From the NCBI GenBank assembly GCA_025056865.1, contig JANWVO010000058.1, positions 1-64,000 on the forward strand: a stretch of DNA of 64,000 nucleotides, written 5' to 3'. Each line of letters opens with the position of its first letter. Within the stretch, counting starts at the first letter, position 1. Shown piece by piece: positions 35,777 to 44,966 of the stretch. This DNA comes from Bryobacteraceae bacterium. GTDB taxonomy: Bacteria; Acidobacteriota; Terriglobia; Bryobacterales; Bryobacteraceae. The position numbers and the translations under genes are program-made. The notes under the pieces are model-generated. The model had not been told where the DNA came from and did no database searches. It was given only the letters and a program-made list of their open reading frames with translations.

Positions 35777-36100
35777 AAAGCCCCGATGCAGCGGGCGCGG
35801 GCCGGCCCGCGGTCCGCCGCGCCCCGTGGCGCGCCTTGCCGCAGCCCCGCACGGCAACCCGGGAACCACGAAGAAACCTTCATCGAATACCAGACCTTCC
35901 GATCCGATGAGCGCGTTGGGGGGCGGCCACACAAGCGATGGTGCCGCCCCCGGCGGCCCGCGGCTCTGCCGGCCTGCTCCCCGGCGGCCGCAGGCGCTCG
36001 AGCACGGCAGGCTCTGTGCGGGCCGGGAGCACTTCGGCACGCCCGCTGTCGCAGCCGCCGCGGCGCTGTCCGAATTCCGCATGGAAAGGGCACGATTCCG
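35777..36100. other. Intergenic region upstream of the chemoreceptor gene, 324 bases
   Basis: No gene or tRNA seen; in particular no tRNA-Sec-like TTCAAATC or GGTTCGA block. It contains one long hairpin (35919-35951). GAAAGGGC just upstream of the ATG at 36101 is a probable ribosome site. Confidence 0.5.
35919..35951 (+). repeat. Nine-base perfect inverted repeat in the chemoreceptor leader
   Basis: GGGGGCGGC (35919-35927) pairs exactly with GCCGCCCCC (35943-35951) across a 15-base loop. It may be an RNA hairpin in the 5' leader of the chemoreceptor gene or the end of the selA transcript. No T-run follows. Confidence 0.4.
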
Positions 36101-37654
36101 ATGACACTTCAAAAGAAACTGTATGCAGGCGCCGGAGGGCTGGCTCTGGCAGGCCTCGCATTGGCCGCCTCCAGCGTGTACTCATCGCATCGCCTGGGCA
36201 GCAGGCTGGAAGAGGCGACCGCGCGAACCGCCGTCCGGCTCGATCTGGTCAACGCCGCCCGCGCCCGCTACTGGGAGGCGCTGGCGGCCCTGCGCGGGGT
36301 TTTCGTCTTCCGCCACCTGAGTGATCCGGCGCTCGAGCAGGCCTGCGGGCAGCAGGCGCGTGCCGCCCTGACGCGGCTCCGCGAACAGATGGCCGAGCTT
36401 CGGCCTTTGATGGATTCCGGGGCGGGCCTGCGGGAACTGGACATGGTGGACCGCACAGCCGGCGAGCTGCTCCCCCTCGCGGAGAAGTACATCCAGCTCT
36501 GCCGCGAAGGCAGGGACGAGGAGCTGCGCCTGGAAGTCGCTCCCCGGGTGCGCGAACTGACGGCCCGTGCCGAATCGTCCCTGGAAGCGCTCAAGACGCA
36601 GCAGCGCGAACTGCTGAAAGACGAGCAGTCCGAGGCGGCCTCCCTGCGCTCGCGTGCCGTTGGCCTCAGCGCGGCAATGATGTTGCTCATGGCCTGCGCC
36701 GGCGCGTCGGTGGTCGCTGCCGTCCGCCAGACGGCGCGGCGCCTTGTGAGCGCCGTCGCCCGGCTCACCGAAGGCGCCGCGCAGGTTGCCAGCGCTGCAA
36801 GCCAGGTCTCCGCCACGAGCCAGGCCCTGGCGCGCGGAGCCTCGGAGCAGGCCGCGGCCCTGGAGCAGACATCTGCGGCCGGCGAAGAGGTCCGCGCCCT
36901 GTCGCAACAGAACAGCGAACACGCGCAGACGGCTGCCGAGGTGGTTGCCGCCTCCGGGCGCAAGTTCGCCGAGGCCAATCAGGCGCTGGACGGGGCCGTG
37001 CAGGCCATGGCCGAAATTGACGCGCAAAGTGAGCGGATCTCCCGGATCATGAGAACGATCGACCAAATCGCCTTCCAGACGAACCTCCTCGCGCTGAACG
37101 CTGCGGTGGAAGCCGCCCGCGCCGGCGAGGCCGGCATGGGCTTTGCCATCGTCGCCGACGAGGTGCGCGGGCTCGCGCAGCGCACCACGCAGGCGGCCCG
37201 GGACACGGCGGCGCTGATCGAGGAATCGATCCAGAAGTCTTCCGCCGGCAAGGCAAGAGTGGACCGCGTGGCCATCCTCATCCGCGACATCATGGGCGAG
37301 GCGCTCCGCGTGAAGGACCGGGTGGAACAGGTCAGCGCGGGCGCCCAGCAGCAGTTGCGGGGCCTCGAACAGATCCATGCCGCCATCTCGCAACTGCAAC
37401 AGGTGACGCAGCAGGCAGCCGCCGGCGCGGAGGAAGGCGCCTCAGCGGCCGAAGAGCTGCACGCTCAGGCGGCATCGCTCGACCTTGTCGTGGGTTCGCT
37501 GGCGGAGATGATGGGCGTTCGTTCTGGCGGGGCGGCTCAGCCGGCGGAAAGAGGAACCCACTGCGTGGCCGGTCTGCCCGCCCGGAGCCGCACCCTCGGC
37601 TCCTGCTCTGCAACTGCGGCGTTCCCCCGCGGCACCGCGGGGGGCCGGTCCTGA
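36101..37654 (+). CDS. Methyl-accepting chemotaxis protein without a HAMP domain
   Basis: 517 aa. TM1 at about 8-27, a helical periplasmic sensor (28-180) rich in Arg/Glu/Leu as in four-helix-bundle domains, TM2 at about 187-208 ([20 protein letters not shown]). Only a short link ([14 protein letters not shown]) leads into the signalling coiled coil; no HAMP consensus is visible. The hairpin tip is canonical: [20 protein letters not shown] and [16 protein letters not shown]. No C-terminal pentapeptide for CheR/CheB is present, and the last 45 residues look unstructured. Probably couples to CheA/CheW for the flagellum encoded next to it. Confidence 0.88.
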   Translation: MTLQKKLYAGAGGLALAGLALAASSVYSSHRLGSRLEEATARTAVRLDLVNAARARYWEALAALRGVFVFRHLSDPALEQACGQQARAALTRLREQMAELRPLMDSGAGLRELDMVDRTAGELLPLAEKYIQLCREGRDEELRLEVAPRVRELTARAESSLEALKTQQRELLKDEQSEAASLRSRAVGLSAAMMLLMACAGASVVAAVRQTARRLVSAVARLTEGAAQVASAASQVSATSQALARGASEQAAALEQTSAAGEEVRALSQQNSEHAQTAAEVVAASGRKFAEANQALDGAVQAMAEIDAQSERISRIMRTIDQIAFQTNLLALNAAVEAARAGEAGMGFAIVADEVRGLAQRTTQAARDTAALIEESIQKSSAGKARVDRVAILIRDIMGEALRVKDRVEQVSAGAQQQLRGLEQIHAAISQLQQVTQQAAAGAEEGASAAEELHAQAASLDLVVGSLAEMMGVRSGGAAQPAERGTHCVAGLPARSRTLGSCSATAAFPRGTAGGRS

Positions 37655-38065
37655 GGCGCATGGACAGGCACCGGGCGCCCCATAAACGGAAAGCGTGGTC
37701 AGGTGCGGCGAGAAGACGCAACCACAGCCGCCGGGACCTCCCTGCTTTCCGGGCGGCCGGCCGAAGCGGCCGGGCGGCTTGCTGCTGGGGGCCGGCTTCT
37801 CCCTGCTGGCCCGCGCGGGCGCAATGCGCAGTTCCTTCCGCGGGATGCCCGCCTCGCACAGCCCCAGACCGGAAAGACAGCCGCTCCGACGGCCGCTTGG
37901 GTTCAACGCCAAAGAGAGCGGCCCGGCCGAAGCTGCCCACATGGTCGATTCGACGACGCGGGGAGCCGGCCACACATGTTCAAAAAGGAGCTGCCGTGCG
38001 CTCCCTGGCCCGGCAGCGCACCATGGCGGCACTCGGACCTGCGCTCCGCCCTGCTGCCGGGCGCC
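37655..38065. other. Convergent intergenic region, 411 bases
   Basis: Between the chemoreceptor gene (+) and fliJ (-). No gene, RNA or strong terminator with a T-run was recognised. The frames here are short, Arg/Pro/Gly-rich and typical of non-coding high-GC DNA. Confidence 0.5.
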
Positions 38066-38509
38066 TCAACTGCTGCCGTTCGCACGCCAGCGGGCAATGA
38101 CGAGTTCGGCCACCTGCGTCTCCATCTCGCGGTCAAGCTCGCGGCGCCAGTCTTCGCGTTTCCGTTCGCGCAGCCGCTCCAGAACCTCGACCTCGCGCCG
38201 CGCCGCCACGAGCGCCTCCCGTTGCCTTTCCAGCCGCGAGGCCAGCTCGCCTTCCGCTGACAGCAGGCGCACCGTCTCAGCTTCAGCGAAGCGGCGGAAG
38301 GCAGCCGCTGCTTCCAGTTCGACGGAAGTGAGAACGGGCAGATGGAGAAGGGATTCCCGGATCATGCGGTCTTCGCGTTCCAGCGCGGCGCGGCGCTCTC
38401 GCAGGGCGCGCTGCTCGGCGAGGATCTTTTCGAGCTTCGCCTGCTCGGCGGCGAGCCGGGCGCGGCGGTAGTTCAACAACCGGTCGAGCGGAAAACGGAA
38501 TTTTTTCAT
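38066..38509 (-). CDS. fliJ: Flagellar export chaperone FliJ
   Basis: 147 aa, almost entirely a charged antiparallel coiled coil, starting MKKFRFPLDRLLNYRRARL as FliJ proteins do. FliJ binds FliI and FlhA and helps couple ATPase and proton-driven export at the cytoplasmic face. Highly divergent in sequence; the call relies on the N-terminus, size and position after fliI. The ATG at 38509 is chosen because the conserved start begins there. Last gene of the flagellar operon. Confidence 0.85.
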   Translation of the reverse strand: MKKFRFPLDRLLNYRRARLAAEQAKLEKILAEQRALRERRAALEREDRMIRESLLHLPVLTSVELEAAAAFRRFAEAETVRLLSAEGELASRLERQREALVAARREVEVLERLRERKREDWRRELDREMETQVAELVIARWRANGSS

Positions 38510-38573
38510 CGCCTGTTCCCCAAAGACAGATACCTTCGGGCGCGCTTCGGGCGGCGCCGCCCGGCAGACCCGC

Positions 38574-39902
38574 TCATGTTGCCTCAGCAAGGCGGGCCAT
38601 GCGCGCCTCGAGTTCTTCGTACCGGGTGCGTTCGTCGGGCCGCTGCCGCAACAGCGCTTTCAGATCCTTTTCGAGCCGCAGCGCCGCGTCGAGCTGCGGG
38701 TTCGACCCGGCGGCATAGGCTCCAATGCGGATCAGGTCCTCGCTGGCGTGCAGCACGGCGAGCGCCTCGCGCAGCTTCGCCGCTGCCTCCCGCTGCCGCG
38801 GGCTGGCCAGCCGCGGCGCCAGACGCGACACCGAGTGCAGAACATCGATGGCAGGGTAGTGGCCGGCGTTGGCAAGCGCTCGGGACAGCACAATGTGCCC
38901 ATCGAGAATGCCGCGCACCGCGTCGGTCACCGGCTCGTTGAGGTCGTCGCCCTCGACGAGGACAGTAAAGAAGCCGGTGATGGAGCCGCGGCGGAAGTTG
39001 CCTGCCCGCTCGAAGACGCGCGGCAGCATCTGGAAGACGCTCGGCGTATAGCCCTTCTGGCTGGGCGGCTCGCCGGCGGCGAGTCCGATCTCACGTTGCG
39101 CCATGGCCAGGCGGGTGACCGAGTCGGCCACCAGCAGCACATGGCGGCCCTGGTCGCGGAAGTACTCAGCCACGGCGAGCGCGACGAAGCAGGCGCGCAC
39201 GCGGAGCGGAGAGGGGCGGTCCGAGGTGGCGACCACGAGCACGCTGCGCCGCATTCCCTCCGGCCCGAGCTCATGCTCGATGAAATCCCGCACTTCGCGG
39301 TTGCGCTCCCCCACCAGCGCCAGCACGCAGACCTCGGCATCGGAATTCTTCACCAGGCTGCCGAGCAGCGTGCTCTTGCCGACACCGCTGCCGCCGAAGA
39401 TGCCGACGCGTTGCCCCCGGCCCACAGTGAGGAAGCCATCGATCACACGGATGCCGGTCTCGAGGCGCTCGCGGATCGGCTCGCGCTCCAGCGGCCCGGG
39501 CGGTGCGGCGTAAAGCTCGTAGAAGGCTTCCGTCTCCACGGGCGGGCCGCCGTCCATCGGCTGCCCGAAGCCGTCCAGCACGCGTCCGAGCAGCGCCTCC
39601 GAGACGGCCACACGGGCCGCCTGCGGCCGCGCAATGATTGGGTCGCCGGGTTGCAGACCCGAGGTCTCCTCGAGCGGCATGGACAGGATGAGTCCGTCCC
39701 GGAAGCCGATGACCTGCGTGCGGATGACAGCTCCGCCGCGGGTGCGGATCTCGCAGAAGTCGCCCACGCCGGCCGCAGGCCCGCGGGATTCGATCAGCAG
39801 CCCGGCCGTCCGGACGACGGTGCCGCAGGTCCGCACCGGGTCGCAGCGCTCCAGCGCGCGAAGGAAGCGGCCCGCGTCCAGCCACGCCTGCGCCGGGTTC
39901 AT
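38574..39902 (-). CDS. fliI: Flagellar export ATPase FliI
   Basis: 442 aa F1-beta-like ATPase that powers flagellar protein export. Walker A GGSGVGKSTLLGSL, the type-III-specific GERNREVRDFIEHEL, Walker B region VLLVADSVTRLAMAQREIGL and PPSQKGYTPSVFQMLPRVFE are all present. The N-terminal domain begins LRALERCDPVRTCGTVVR. The ATG at 39902 overlaps the fliH stop (TGATG), so translation is coupled. The preceding GTG could add one residue. Confidence 0.95.
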   Translation of the reverse strand: MNPAQAWLDAGRFLRALERCDPVRTCGTVVRTAGLLIESRGPAAGVGDFCEIRTRGGAVIRTQVIGFRDGLILSMPLEETSGLQPGDPIIARPQAARVAVSEALLGRVLDGFGQPMDGGPPVETEAFYELYAAPPGPLEREPIRERLETGIRVIDGFLTVGRGQRVGIFGGSGVGKSTLLGSLVKNSDAEVCVLALVGERNREVRDFIEHELGPEGMRRSVLVVATSDRPSPLRVRACFVALAVAEYFRDQGRHVLLVADSVTRLAMAQREIGLAAGEPPSQKGYTPSVFQMLPRVFERAGNFRRGSITGFFTVLVEGDDLNEPVTDAVRGILDGHIVLSRALANAGHYPAIDVLHSVSRLAPRLASPRQREAAAKLREALAVLHASEDLIRIGAYAAGSNPQLDAALRLEKDLKALLRQRPDERTRYEELEARMARLAEAT

Positions 39903-40576
39903 CACGAGGGCCTCCTGTGCAGCGCGTCCGCGAGCGCGCGGCCGATTTCATCGAGCTGGGTCTCGATGGAGGCATCCACGAGGCCCCGGGCCGTTTCCAG
40001 CACGACGGCGCCAGGCTCGAGCGCGGCATCGGCCCTTACTTCGAGCGCCTCCGGCGCGCCGATCCGCGCCAGGTGCGCCCGCACCAGCTCCGCATGGCCC
40101 GGATGCACTCGGATCTCGGTGATCTCCCGCTGTGCCGCCTTTTCCATGGCGGCTTTCACCAGCCCGAGCACCGCTTCCGGATCGATGTGCAGCTCGCGGC
40201 GGAGGATGCGCCGGGCAATCGCGAGCGCCAGCTCGACGACTTCCCGCTCCGCCTCCAGCCGGAGCCGAGGCTTGTAGCCGGCGATTTCCTCGAGCGAGCG
40301 AGCCAGCCTTTGCAGGGCGGCGTCCCATTGCGCGGCCGCCTGTCGCCTGCCCTCCTCGAGGCCCTGCTGGTAGGCATCGCGCCGTGCCGCCTCCGACTCG
40401 GCTCTCCATTTCGCTTCCTGCTCGGCGAGCGCCTGCTGAAGGAGCTGCGCGGCCTCGGCCGGCTGAGGCTCCGAAGCCCGCGCCTGCCGCTCCGCGCGTG
40501 GCGCCGGCTGGCCGAACTGGGGCCAGACGAACGGAGCGGCGGAGCCGGGCGGGTCGCGGAGGATGCGGGAGCTCAT
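39902..40576 (-). CDS. fliH: Flagellar assembly protein FliH
   Basis: 224 aa regulator that binds two per FliI and tethers the ATPase to FliN. Pro-rich N-terminus, a central coiled region with small-residue spacing (AYQQGLEEGRRQAAAQWDAA), then a V-ATPase E-subunit-like C-terminal domain (EREVVELALAIARRILRREL; LETARGLVDASIETQLDEI). The call is supported by its position between fliG and fliI. Confidence 0.88.
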   Translation of the reverse strand: MSSRILRDPPGSAAPFVWPQFGQPAPRAERQARASEPQPAEAAQLLQQALAEQEAKWRAESEAARRDAYQQGLEEGRRQAAAQWDAALQRLARSLEEIAGYKPRLRLEAEREVVELALAIARRILRRELHIDPEAVLGLVKAAMEKAAQREITEIRVHPGHAELVRAHLARIGAPEALEVRADAALEPGAVVLETARGLVDASIETQLDEIGRALADALHRRPS

Positions 40577-40580
40577 GGCG

Positions 40581-41621
40581 TCACACCACGTACTGCTCGC
40601 CCACCGCGCCCTTCAGGCTGAGCACGCCTTCGGCCTCGAGCTGGCGGACGACGGCGATGATCTGCTGCTGGGCGGCCTCGACTTCCTTGATCTTGACCGG
40701 CCCGAGCGCCTCCATGTCCTCGCGCAGCATCTCGGCGCCGCGCTGGGACATGCACTGCATGAAGTGGTTCTTCAACTGTTCGCTGGTGCCCTTCAGGGCG
40801 ACGGTGAGCAGCTTGCGGTCGATGCGCGCCAGGATCTCCTTGATCCCGTTCTGGTCGATCAGCAGCAGGTCCTCGAAGACGAACATCAGATGGCGGATGG
40901 TTTCGGCAAGGTTGGGGTCGCGGGCCTCGATCGTGTCGAGGATCTCCTTGCTGGTGGCCGAGTCAAGGCGGTTGAACATCTCGGCGACCGCCCGGACGCC
41001 GCCGTAGCTTTCGCGGCTGAGCTCGCCGAGCGCCTTCAGCTTCTGCCCGATGATGCTCGCGATCTTGGAAATGATGTCCGGCGAGATCTGCTCGAGATTG
41101 GCCATGCGCAGCGCGACGTCGGCGCGGATCTCCGGCGGGAGCGAGAACAGCAGCCCGGCGGCCTGCGACGGCCCGAGGTGGCTCAGGATGAGCGCGATGG
41201 TCTGCGGGTGTTCGCTGTGGATGAACTTGGCGAGCTGCTGCGGATCCGCCTTCTGAAGCGCATCGAAGCTGGCCGTGTCGTGGCCGAGGAGCTTCACGAG
41301 GCGGTCCAGGATGCGGGTGGCCATCTCGGGGCCGAAGGCGTTGATCAGCATCTTCCGGGCGTATTCGATGCCGCCCTTCATCACGTAGTCCTGCGCCATC
41401 GACATCTGGTAAAACTCGTCGAGGATGCCTTCGGCCTCGACGGCGGTGACAGCGGAGATCCGTGCGACCTCCTTGCCGATGGCGGCGACCTCGTCCTCCT
41501 CGAGGTGCTTGAGCACCATGGCGCTGAGCTCCTCGCCAAGCGTTACCATGAGCACGGCCGCCTTCTGGAGGCCGGAGTAGCGCTGGATGGATTCTTTTTC
41601 CGGGAGCGTGTTGGTGATCAT
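40581..41621 (-). CDS. fliG: Flagellar motor switch protein FliG
   Basis: 346 aa, C-ring protein that interacts with FliF and with the stator. The N-domain begins SIQRYSGLQKAAVLMVTLG; the middle domain holds the EHPQ motif (SEHPQTIALILSHLGPSQAA); the C-domain includes MFVFEDLLLIDQNGIKEIL with charged residues used in torque generation (RIDRKLLTVALKG). Normal length. Its ATG overlaps the fliF stop by one base. Confidence 0.96.
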   Translation of the reverse strand: MITNTLPEKESIQRYSGLQKAAVLMVTLGEELSAMVLKHLEEDEVAAIGKEVARISAVTAVEAEGILDEFYQMSMAQDYVMKGGIEYARKMLINAFGPEMATRILDRLVKLLGHDTASFDALQKADPQQLAKFIHSEHPQTIALILSHLGPSQAAGLLFSLPPEIRADVALRMANLEQISPDIISKIASIIGQKLKALGELSRESYGGVRAVAEMFNRLDSATSKEILDTIEARDPNLAETIRHLMFVFEDLLLIDQNGIKEILARIDRKLLTVALKGTSEQLKNHFMQCMSQRGAEMLREDMEALGPVKIKEVEAAQQQIIAVVRQLEAEGVLSLKGAVGEQYVV

Positions 41622-43339
41622 CAGCGGTTCTCCGTGATCCAGGTGCGGACGAGCTGAGCGACGGCGGCCGGATCCTTGCGGACCTGCTCCGCGATGACCT
41701 TCCGGAGGACTTCAGCCTTTTTCGTCTGTGGCGGCAACTGCAACTGCAGCGATTGCAGCGCCTCTTTCTCCAGCTTTTCCTTTTCTGCCCGGTTGTGGTC
41801 GAGCACAGCGAGAGCCTGCTGTTCGAAGTCGCCTGCCTCGCCGGCCGGGATCTGTCCGGGCGAAGTTCCTGCGGCGATGGCGGCAGGTCCGGATTCCACC
41901 GTGGCTGCGGGCCGTGCCCGGCGCAGCAGCCGGCGGAGCAGCAGCCATGCGGCGAGCGCGAGAACGGCCAGAAGGGCGGCGCCGGCTCCAAGCCAGACCG
42001 GCAGCGGAGCCTTCTCCAGCAGCGGGCGGGCCCAGGCGGGCGGCGTGAAGCGCGAGGGCGCGGCGGGAGCAGGGGAAGCCGGCTCCGGAGGAGGCGCAGA
42101 CTGAAGAGTGCTCTCAAAAGGAAGGCTTTCGACAAGGATCTGATCGCCGCGTTCCTGCTGGAAGCCGACCACGCCCGCAAGGACGTCCCGCACCACTTTC
42201 AACGTCTCCGGGGCCGGCGGCTCGAGCACGCGGCGGGCGCGGGCGCCAGCGCCCTCCCACCGCAACCGCTGATCGATCAGCACGGCGACGGAAAGGCGCC
42301 GGACCGTCCCCTGCGGCAGCTTCAGGTGACGCACGACACGGCTGGTCTGATAGGTGATGTTCTCCGTCTTCCGGGAAACGCCGCCCGAACTGCCGGGCAC
42401 GCGTGGCGCAGGCCGGGGCAGGTTGGACGCCGTGCCAGGGACGCCGGCGGCTGCCGCCGCGCCCGAGACGTCCTCCGTGCGGGCTGACGTCACCATGACG
42501 GATTTCGAAGGGTCGAAGGTCTCCTCGCTCTGCTCCCCGGAGCTGAAATCGCATTCCACGCTCACGCCCGCCCGGTAGCGCTCGGGCCCAAGCAGCGGGT
42601 CAAGCGTGGAGCGGATTTTGGCCAGGTATTCCTTCTCGAGGCTCTGGCGGAATTCGAGCATTGCCGACGTCATCCGCCCTTCCTCGTCCAGCGCCAGGGC
42701 GGGCCGGCTGAGAAGGTTGCCCGACATGTCCAGCACCGAAACGGCCGCCGGGTCGAGCCCTTCGACGGCGCTGGCAGTCAGGTGCTGGATGGCGGCGACA
42801 TTCTGCGGCGACAGGCGCGCCCCCGGACGAAGCTTCACCATGACGCTGGCCTTGGCCGGCTGGCGGTTTTCGGTGAAGAGCGAGTCTTTGGCGAAGGTGA
42901 CATGGACGCGCGCGCGCTCGACCTCGCTGAGGGCCATGACGCTGCGCTCCAGTTCGCCTTCGAGGGCGCGCCGGTAGTTGACCTGCTCAGCGAATTCGGT
43001 GACGCCGAGATTGGACTGGTCGAACAGCTCGAACCCGATGCGTCCGGTGCGCGGCAGGCCGGCGGCGGCCATTTCGATGCGCAGCTCGGCAACCCGGCCC
43101 GAGGGCACCAGAATGGTGCCGTTGTCGGAGACCTGGTAAGGAACGTTCGACTGCCGCAGCTTCTCCACGATGGCGCCGGCATCCTCGGCGGCCATGTTCG
43201 TGAACAGCGGCCGCAGGTCCCGCTGACGGTTCCACCGCACCCCGCCCCACACGGCGGCCATGGCCACGATCAGCGCGGCGGCGATCGACGCGCGCTGCTT
43301 CCAGGAGAGGCTGTTCCAGAGGCGGGTGAGCTGTTCCAT
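41621..43339 (-). CDS. fliF: Flagellar MS-ring protein FliF
   Basis: 572 aa. Two transmembrane helices flank a periplasmic part: TM1 at about 15-37 (RASIAAALIVAMAAVWGGV) and TM2 near 440-465 (VWLGAGAALLAVLALAAWLL). Ring-building motifs include YQVSDNGTILVPSGRVAELR and FAEQVNYRRALEGELERSVM. The C-terminal tail (KAEVLRKVIAEQVRKDP, VAQLVRTWITENR) is the FliG-binding segment. First large component of the basal body. Confidence 0.95.
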   Translation of the reverse strand: MEQLTRLWNSLSWKQRASIAAALIVAMAAVWGGVRWNRQRDLRPLFTNMAAEDAGAIVEKLRQSNVPYQVSDNGTILVPSGRVAELRIEMAAAGLPRTGRIGFELFDQSNLGVTEFAEQVNYRRALEGELERSVMALSEVERARVHVTFAKDSLFTENRQPAKASVMVKLRPGARLSPQNVAAIQHLTASAVEGLDPAAVSVLDMSGNLLSRPALALDEEGRMTSAMLEFRQSLEKEYLAKIRSTLDPLLGPERYRAGVSVECDFSSGEQSEETFDPSKSVMVTSARTEDVSGAAAAAGVPGTASNLPRPAPRVPGSSGGVSRKTENITYQTSRVVRHLKLPQGTVRRLSVAVLIDQRLRWEGAGARARRVLEPPAPETLKVVRDVLAGVVGFQQERGDQILVESLPFESTLQSAPPPEPASPAPAAPSRFTPPAWARPLLEKAPLPVWLGAGAALLAVLALAAWLLLRRLLRRARPAATVESGPAAIAAGTSPGQIPAGEAGDFEQQALAVLDHNRAEKEKLEKEALQSLQLQLPPQTKKAEVLRKVIAEQVRKDPAAVAQLVRTWITENR

Positions 43340-43365
43340 GGCGATTCAGCTTCTCGGCAGCGTGG

Positions 43366-43659
43366 TCAGATCTGCATGCGCATGATCTCCTGATAGGCCT
43401 GCACGACCTTGTTGCGCATCTGAAGGAAAAGCTCGAAACTCAGTTGCGCCTGTTGCTGGGCGAGGGCCACCTGATGGATATCGACACCCTCTCCATTGAG
43501 AAAACGGCGGATTTCGGCTTCCGCCGACTTCTGGCCGGCGTCGACCGTGTTCACGGCGGCGGCAACAGCCGACGAGAAGGATTCGGCCGGGCCGGATGGG
43601 CGCGCCACGCCAGGCAGCTCGGGGGCGCGCACGGGCGAGGATGGTTCGAAGCGGATCAT
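43366..43659 (-). CDS. fliE: Flagellar hook-basal body protein FliE
   Basis: 97 aa. FliE joins the MS ring to the rod. The C-terminal half is conserved: GEGVDIHQVALAQQQAQLSF and LFLQMRNKVVQAYQEIMRM. The N-terminus is Pro/Ser-rich. Overlaps flgC by four bases; fliF starts 26 bases after its stop. Confidence 0.92.
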   Translation of the reverse strand: MIRFEPSSPVRAPELPGVARPSGPAESFSSAVAAAVNTVDAGQKSAEAEIRRFLNGEGVDIHQVALAQQQAQLSFELFLQMRNKVVQAYQEIMRMQI

Positions 43660-44093
43660 TTCAGCAGGTCAATCGACTTGGAAAGCATGTCCTTCACTGC
43701 CGTCATCGCGGCCACATTGGCCTGGTAGCCGCGCGCGGCCCCAATCAGGTCGACCATTTCTTCCGCCGGATTGATGCGTGGGTAGGCGACATAGCCGTTG
43801 GCATCGGCATGGGGATGGCCCGGCTGGTAGCGGAAATCCGGCTCGCGCGCATCTTCAACAATGCCCGCCACGGCCACGCCCGTGGCCCCGGCTTCCAGCT
43901 CGGTCTGGAAGACGGCCGAGAACGGCGAAGGCTGCACGCGCGGCTCGAACAGCACATCGCGGCGGCGGTAAGGGCCGCCCTCGGGCGTGCGGGTCGTTTC
44001 CGCGTTGGCAAGGTTTTCGACGATCACTTCGGCGCGGGCGCGCTGTGCGGCGAGCCCGCTGGCGCTGACAGACAGAAGATGAAACAGGCTCAT
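43656..44093 (-). CDS. flgC: Flagellar proximal rod protein FlgC
   Basis: 145 aa rod protein. The N-terminal helix SLFHLLSVSASGLAAQRARA carries the rod/hook SASGL-type motif, followed by ENLANAETTRTPEGGPYRRR. The C-terminal DLIGAARGYQANVAAMTAVK is typical. Overlaps flgB and fliE by four bases on each side. Confidence 0.94.
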   Translation of the reverse strand: MSLFHLLSVSASGLAAQRARAEVIVENLANAETTRTPEGGPYRRRDVLFEPRVQPSPFSAVFQTELEAGATGVAVAGIVEDAREPDFRYQPGHPHADANGYVAYPRINPAEEMVDLIGAARGYQANVAAMTAVKDMLSKSIDLLK

Positions 44094-44428
44094 GCCGAGC
44101 GTCCCTCCTCAATGGCCATGCGAAGCTTGCGGATCTCGGCGCGGGCGAGCTGCGACGCCACATTGAAGCGCAGGGCGTTTTCCGCCAGGAGCCGCGTTTC
44201 CCGGTCCAGGCTGACGTTGTTGCCATCGTTCTTGACCACGAGATCGGCCGGTTCGATAACGTGCGGCCTCCCCCCCGGCGCCAGCGACAGAAACTCGAAC
44301 TGAAAGTCGATGTCCTTGGTCAGGTAGCCGGGCGTGTCAATATTGGCGAGGTTGGCGGCGACAAGACGCTGCCTCTCCGCCAGCAGATCCATGTACCGGC
44401 CCAGATCGCGGGACAGCGGAGTCAGCAT
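44090..44428 (-). CDS. flgB: Flagellar proximal rod protein FlgB
   Basis: 112 aa, slightly short for FlgB. N-terminal LAERQRLVAANLANIDTPGY is the conserved rod motif; the C-terminal helix LRFNVASQLARAEIRKLRMA matches the rod family. First gene of the minus-strand operon flgB-flgC-fliE-fliF-fliG-fliH-fliI-fliJ. AAGGGAAA lies about 8 bases before the ATG. Confidence 0.92.
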   Translation of the reverse strand: MLTPLSRDLGRYMDLLAERQRLVAANLANIDTPGYLTKDIDFQFEFLSLAPGGRPHVIEPADLVVKNDGNNVSLDRETRLLAENALRFNVASQLARAEIRKLRMAIEEGRSA

Positions 44429-44443
44429 GGCGCTGATTTCCCT

Positions 44444-44459
44444 TGCAGGAAGCGTGCCG
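44444..44459 (-). promoter_or_regulatory. Sigma-54-like element upstream of flgB
   Basis: On the minus strand CGGCACGCTTCCTGCA fits the -24/-12 layout GGCACG-N4-nTGCA with correct spacing. The predicted start would be near 44433, only 5 bases before flgB and downstream of the Shine-Dalgarno sequence, which weakens the case. Confidence 0.3.
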
Positions 44460-44521
44460 GGAGAAGAATCTTTTCGGCAGAGGCGGGCGGAAGTTGAGCA
44501 AAGTTGCGATGCAGGCTCGGG

Positions 44522-44959
44522 TTAGCGCCTTCTGCGGGCGCCCGCCCCGCGACCGTAGAGCCCCGGGTAAGCCTGTTTCATTTCGGAAGCCGTCTCCAGC
44601 GCTGTTCCAATCTGGATCAGCGGCCCCTGTCCGATACCCGGGCACAGGCGCGCTGTCTGTTGCCAGGCGCGGCGGGACTCGACAAGCTCAGGCCAGAAGG
44701 GAAACAGGCGGCACTGCGTGGGCTTGGCCGGATGGATGGCACAGCCGTCTTCCAGCAGGAAGTGGCACTGCCGCCCGCGCGGTTTGCGCAGCCGCAGCAG
44801 GTGGCGGGTGCGATAGACGAACTGGCGTTCGAACTGCTGCGGCGTGAGGCCGAGAAACCAGGCGGCGCGGCGCAGGTCCTCCTCCGTGAGGTACACGAAA
44901 CCCTGCTGGTTGCAGCAGCGGGTGCATCCGGGCTGGCAGGCAAACCGGAGCTCGTCCAT
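44522..44959 (-). CDS. YkgJ-type cysteine-cluster protein
   Basis: 145 aa protein of the zinc/iron-chelating YkgJ family. Cys clusters: CQPGCTRCC near the N-terminus, and CHFLLEDGC then QCRLFPFWPEL further on, with GFVYLTEEDLRRAA between them. Members have been linked to metal binding, possibly Fe-S; the cellular role is unknown. The ATG at 44959 (MDELRFACQPGC) is preferred: GATAAT at 44972-44967 lies seven bases upstream with no Shine-Dalgarno sequence between, suggesting a leaderless mRNA. An ATG three codons earlier (44968) overlaps that box. Not obviously flagellar although it lies just upstream of flgB. Confidence 0.75.
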   Translation of the reverse strand: MDELRFACQPGCTRCCNQQGFVYLTEEDLRRAAWFLGLTPQQFERQFVYRTRHLLRLRKPRGRQCHFLLEDGCAIHPAKPTQCRLFPFWPELVESRRAWQQTARLCPGIGQGPLIQIGTALETASEMKQAYPGLYGRGAGARRRR

Positions 44960-44966
44960 CAGGGCC

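Noticed and set aside
35777-36100. Possible tRNA-Sec next to selA
   Set aside because: No T-arm consensus, no TCA anticodon arm and no 90-base cloverleaf could be drawn.
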